DNA of 64,000 bases from assembly GCA_029948255.1 (NCBI GenBank), contig JALIZF010001871.1:372001-436000 (forward strand), written 5' to 3'. The translations under genes and the position numbers were made by a program. Position 1 is the stretch's first letter; each line of letters opens with the position of its first letter. The notes beneath the pieces were generated by a model. The model had not been told where the DNA came from. It saw only the letters and a program-made list of their open reading frames with translations, and searched no databases. Source of the stretch: Telmatactis stephensoni (taxonomy: Eukaryota; Cnidaria; Anthozoa; Actiniaria; Isophelliidae). Shown here piece by piece: positions 61,923 through 64,000 of the stretch.

Positions 61923-62636
61923 TTTTAGACAAGGCGCAAAATTGAAAAAGTCGATCGCAAAAAGGGCAAAAGGCATTTTGGGGTAGAGGCTGGTAACATA
62001 ATTATTCTAAACTAATTTTTAAGGCTGAATCCGAATATGGCTGTTACCAAGACGTATTCTGCAATCTTATTGTGTAAATGACGTATTTTGTGAATTGCTA
62101 CAGTCATTTCATACTAACGGCTTTTTCATGTAATTCTAAAACTTCCCAAACTTAAAAACAATTACCATGGCTGGAAAGAGCATATCAAAATCAGTAAAAC
62201 TGTGAAGTTTGAAGGATATCAGTTGAAAAATCAAGGAGATACGAATTTTCAAAAAACGAAATTTTGTATGAAAACACTTACAGTTATGCAAGAGATACCA
62301 ACAAATTTCGATTTTTGAAAATTCGTATCTCCTTGATTTTTCAACTGATATCCTTCAAACTTCACAGTTTTACTGATTTTGATGTGCTCTTTCCAGCTAT
62401 GGTAATTGTTTTTAAATTTGGGCACTTTTGGAATTACATGAAAAAGCCGTTAGTAGAAATGACTGTAGCAATTTATAAAATACGTCATTTTCACATATAA
62501 GATTGCAGAATACGTCTTGGTAACAGTCATATTCGCATTCAGCATGAAAAATTGGTTTAGAATAGTTATGTTACCAGCCTCTACCCCAAAATGCCTCCAG
62601 GTATCTGATTTCTCGAAAATGCGCCTTGTCTATTTT
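61923..62636. repeat. About 700 bp palindromic repeat
   Basis: Left and right arms share TAGACAAGGCGC, GGGGTAGAGGCTGGTAACAT, GACGTATTCTGCAATCTTAT and AAATCAGTAAAACTGTGAAG with their complements, meeting around 62280-62300. Open frames in the arms mirror each other. A diverged relative lies at 7740-8045. Confidence 0.82.
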
Positions 62637-62639
62637 AAG

Positions 62640-63885
62640 TGTCTGCAGGGCAATTTAAAGAAAACGCGACTTAGCCCGCCTAGTCTAGGGTTGCCGTATT
62701 TTTGTGTAAGTTATATATATTTCTAATTAGTCTTTGCTTCAAAAATTGTTCTTGAAAAATGAGCTCTGTTTTACATGTCTTTTACATGTTTATCAAAGAA
62801 AAAAAGCCAACAAAAACATCTCTAAAGCAAATAAAGAAATTGATTTTGTCTCTGATTTTAAATGCACAAAAACTAGTTTTCAATTGCAATTGTACAAATA
62901 GATTTGCCCACACTACAACTCGATATATATTTTAGTATAGTTCTATGTGCGTTCTTTTTAAGAGTTAAATAATTATGTTTGCATTCGGTTGTTGTTTTTT
63001 GATTGCTTTTGCTGTTGTTGTTGTTTTTTCTTTTCGCAGTACAATATAAGCCAAACTGGACAAAACTGACTCATTTCACCTCACTAAAAAAAGTGTAGAA
63101 AACACAATTTTGTTATTTCTCTTTTAAACCTCATGAAAATCCAGATATAGAAAATTGGGAAGAAACTTGCAAAAACACCTGACAAATAGATGCGTGCGCG
63201 TTTGCTTATTATTTTGCGCCAAAATCAATAAATAGACGCGTTCGCCTTTGCTTTTGGCGCCAAAATCAACAATTTTCACTGAAAATAAGATCATGCGCGT
63301 AATGTTTTGTATATTTTCTTGTTTTCTTTTTTTTTCAACATTTTTGTCCAGTTTCTTTTGGTAGATGACATGATCCAGTTCTACAAATTATCTGAAAACA
63401 AAATAATTGTTTTCGCTTCTACTGTTTGTAAAATTCGAATGGTCTAGGCTTTTAATTTGTTGTACAAATTGTCAGCTGCAAACTTCAGTGTGCCCTCAGT
63501 GGTGCCTTACAAAAACAAAGTTGTTGTAAAAAGCGATTAAAAGTGAAACTGAAATAGCTTCAAATTTTCATGTTTTGAGTGAAATGAAATCCTTTATTAT
63601 CTATAAATTCCATTATTTAGGATGAAACACAAAGAAAACGAGCAAAAACGGCCATTTTTGCTTGTCCTTACCAACTTAGCGTTTCTCAATTTAGTTCGGC
63701 GTAAAACTGTTAAAGATACGTCTGGACTGTTTTCTGTTCTGTTCATGTACACGTGCTGTCTTGCATATCAGTAAGGCATCATTTACCATAAGCGATGAAA
63801 TTTTTACACGATAGATAGCAATAAAAGGTTCACAAACTGAAGCGCCTTAGCTTTGCACTTTCCACTGAGCAAAACTTTTGATTTG
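62640..63885. other. No gene recognised
   Basis: AT-rich. A small duplication at about 63185-63275 repeats AATAGA(T/C)GCG and GCGCCAAAATCAA. No exon supported. Confidence 0.5.
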
Positions 63886-63887
63886 GA

Positions 63888-63935
63888 CCCGGAAGTGACG
63901 TACGGGGGAATGTGACGTCACACTTACAAGCCCCA
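63888..63935. promoter_or_regulatory. ETS/CRE-like composite sites
   Basis: CCGGAAGTGACGTACG followed by TGTGACGTCACA. ETS core plus CRE is a known promoter combination. A promoter near the right edge is possible, but no gene is seen inside the window. Confidence 0.3.
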
Positions 63936-64000
63936 TACCTTGGTACAAACACAGGTAGCCCAAGTTAATAAAATAGTTATTTCATTAGTAGGAGGAAAAA

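Noticed and set aside
62264..62726. Frames of 69-78 codons near 62.3-62.7 kb
   Set aside because: Within or overlapping the palindromic repeat 61923-62636; no splice or homology support.

Overview
The window is metazoan nuclear DNA, AT-rich and dominated by interspersed repeats. Spliced genes with GT..AG introns, long introns packed with small inverted-repeat elements, a tRNA-derived SINE, BEL/Pao, LINE, Harbinger, piggyBac-like (TTAA), hAT-like and CACTA-like elements, and a beta-helix plus multi-membrane-span receptor of a kind I associate with cnidarians together suggest a cnidarian, probably a coral or sea anemone. The species is inference; no marker gene fixes it. Left part (1-14.6 kb): the 3' end of a BEL/Pao retrotransposon; two broken copies of the terminal exon of an EF-hand gene; a tRNA-derived SINE; and a two-exon gene for a small secreted cysteine-rich peptide (exon 1 at 8978-9088, terminal exon at 13990-14142). 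An extra frameshifted copy of the terminal exon lies at 11886-12053. The intron between them is filled by a 1.5 kb TTAA-flanked palindrome, a GTT microsatellite, a SINE, and a TIR element carrying a second palindromic element. Middle (14.6-24.4 kb): one 9.8 kb PIF/Harbinger transposon with a TTA target duplication and matching termini. It holds an apparently intact two-exon MADF/Myb-like gene and an apparently intact three-exon DDE transposase, arranged tail to tail. A palindrome, a 3.9 kb unclassified transposon with a 9 bp target duplication, and a further MITE are nested in it in that order. 24.8-29.0 kb: a seven-exon minus-strand gene for a UBC9-like SUMO-conjugating enzyme, visible only by joining exons. 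Its introns carry MITEs and microsatellites. 29-43 kb: a roughly 1 kb dispersed duplication (second copy at 50 kb), nested TTAA and TTA elements, a 1.8 kb near-perfect palindrome, and a dead LINE. 37.4-46.8 kb: a signal-peptide exon and a giant 3.7 kb exon that fit together in phase. They would make a protein of about 1,270 residues with a right-handed beta-helix ectodomain, a cysteine-rich neck and eight or nine membrane segments. A disrupted duplicate of its first exon lies at 30.6 kb. 47-64 kb: tandem repeats, more MITEs, a 4.4 kb CACTA-like element with subterminal repeats and a matching empty site nearby, and an interrupted LINE fragment; no other host gene was recognised. Working host loci are few (cysteine-rich peptide, UBC9-like E2, receptor). 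Most of the window is a record of nested transposition in which target duplications and paralogous empty sites can be read directly.
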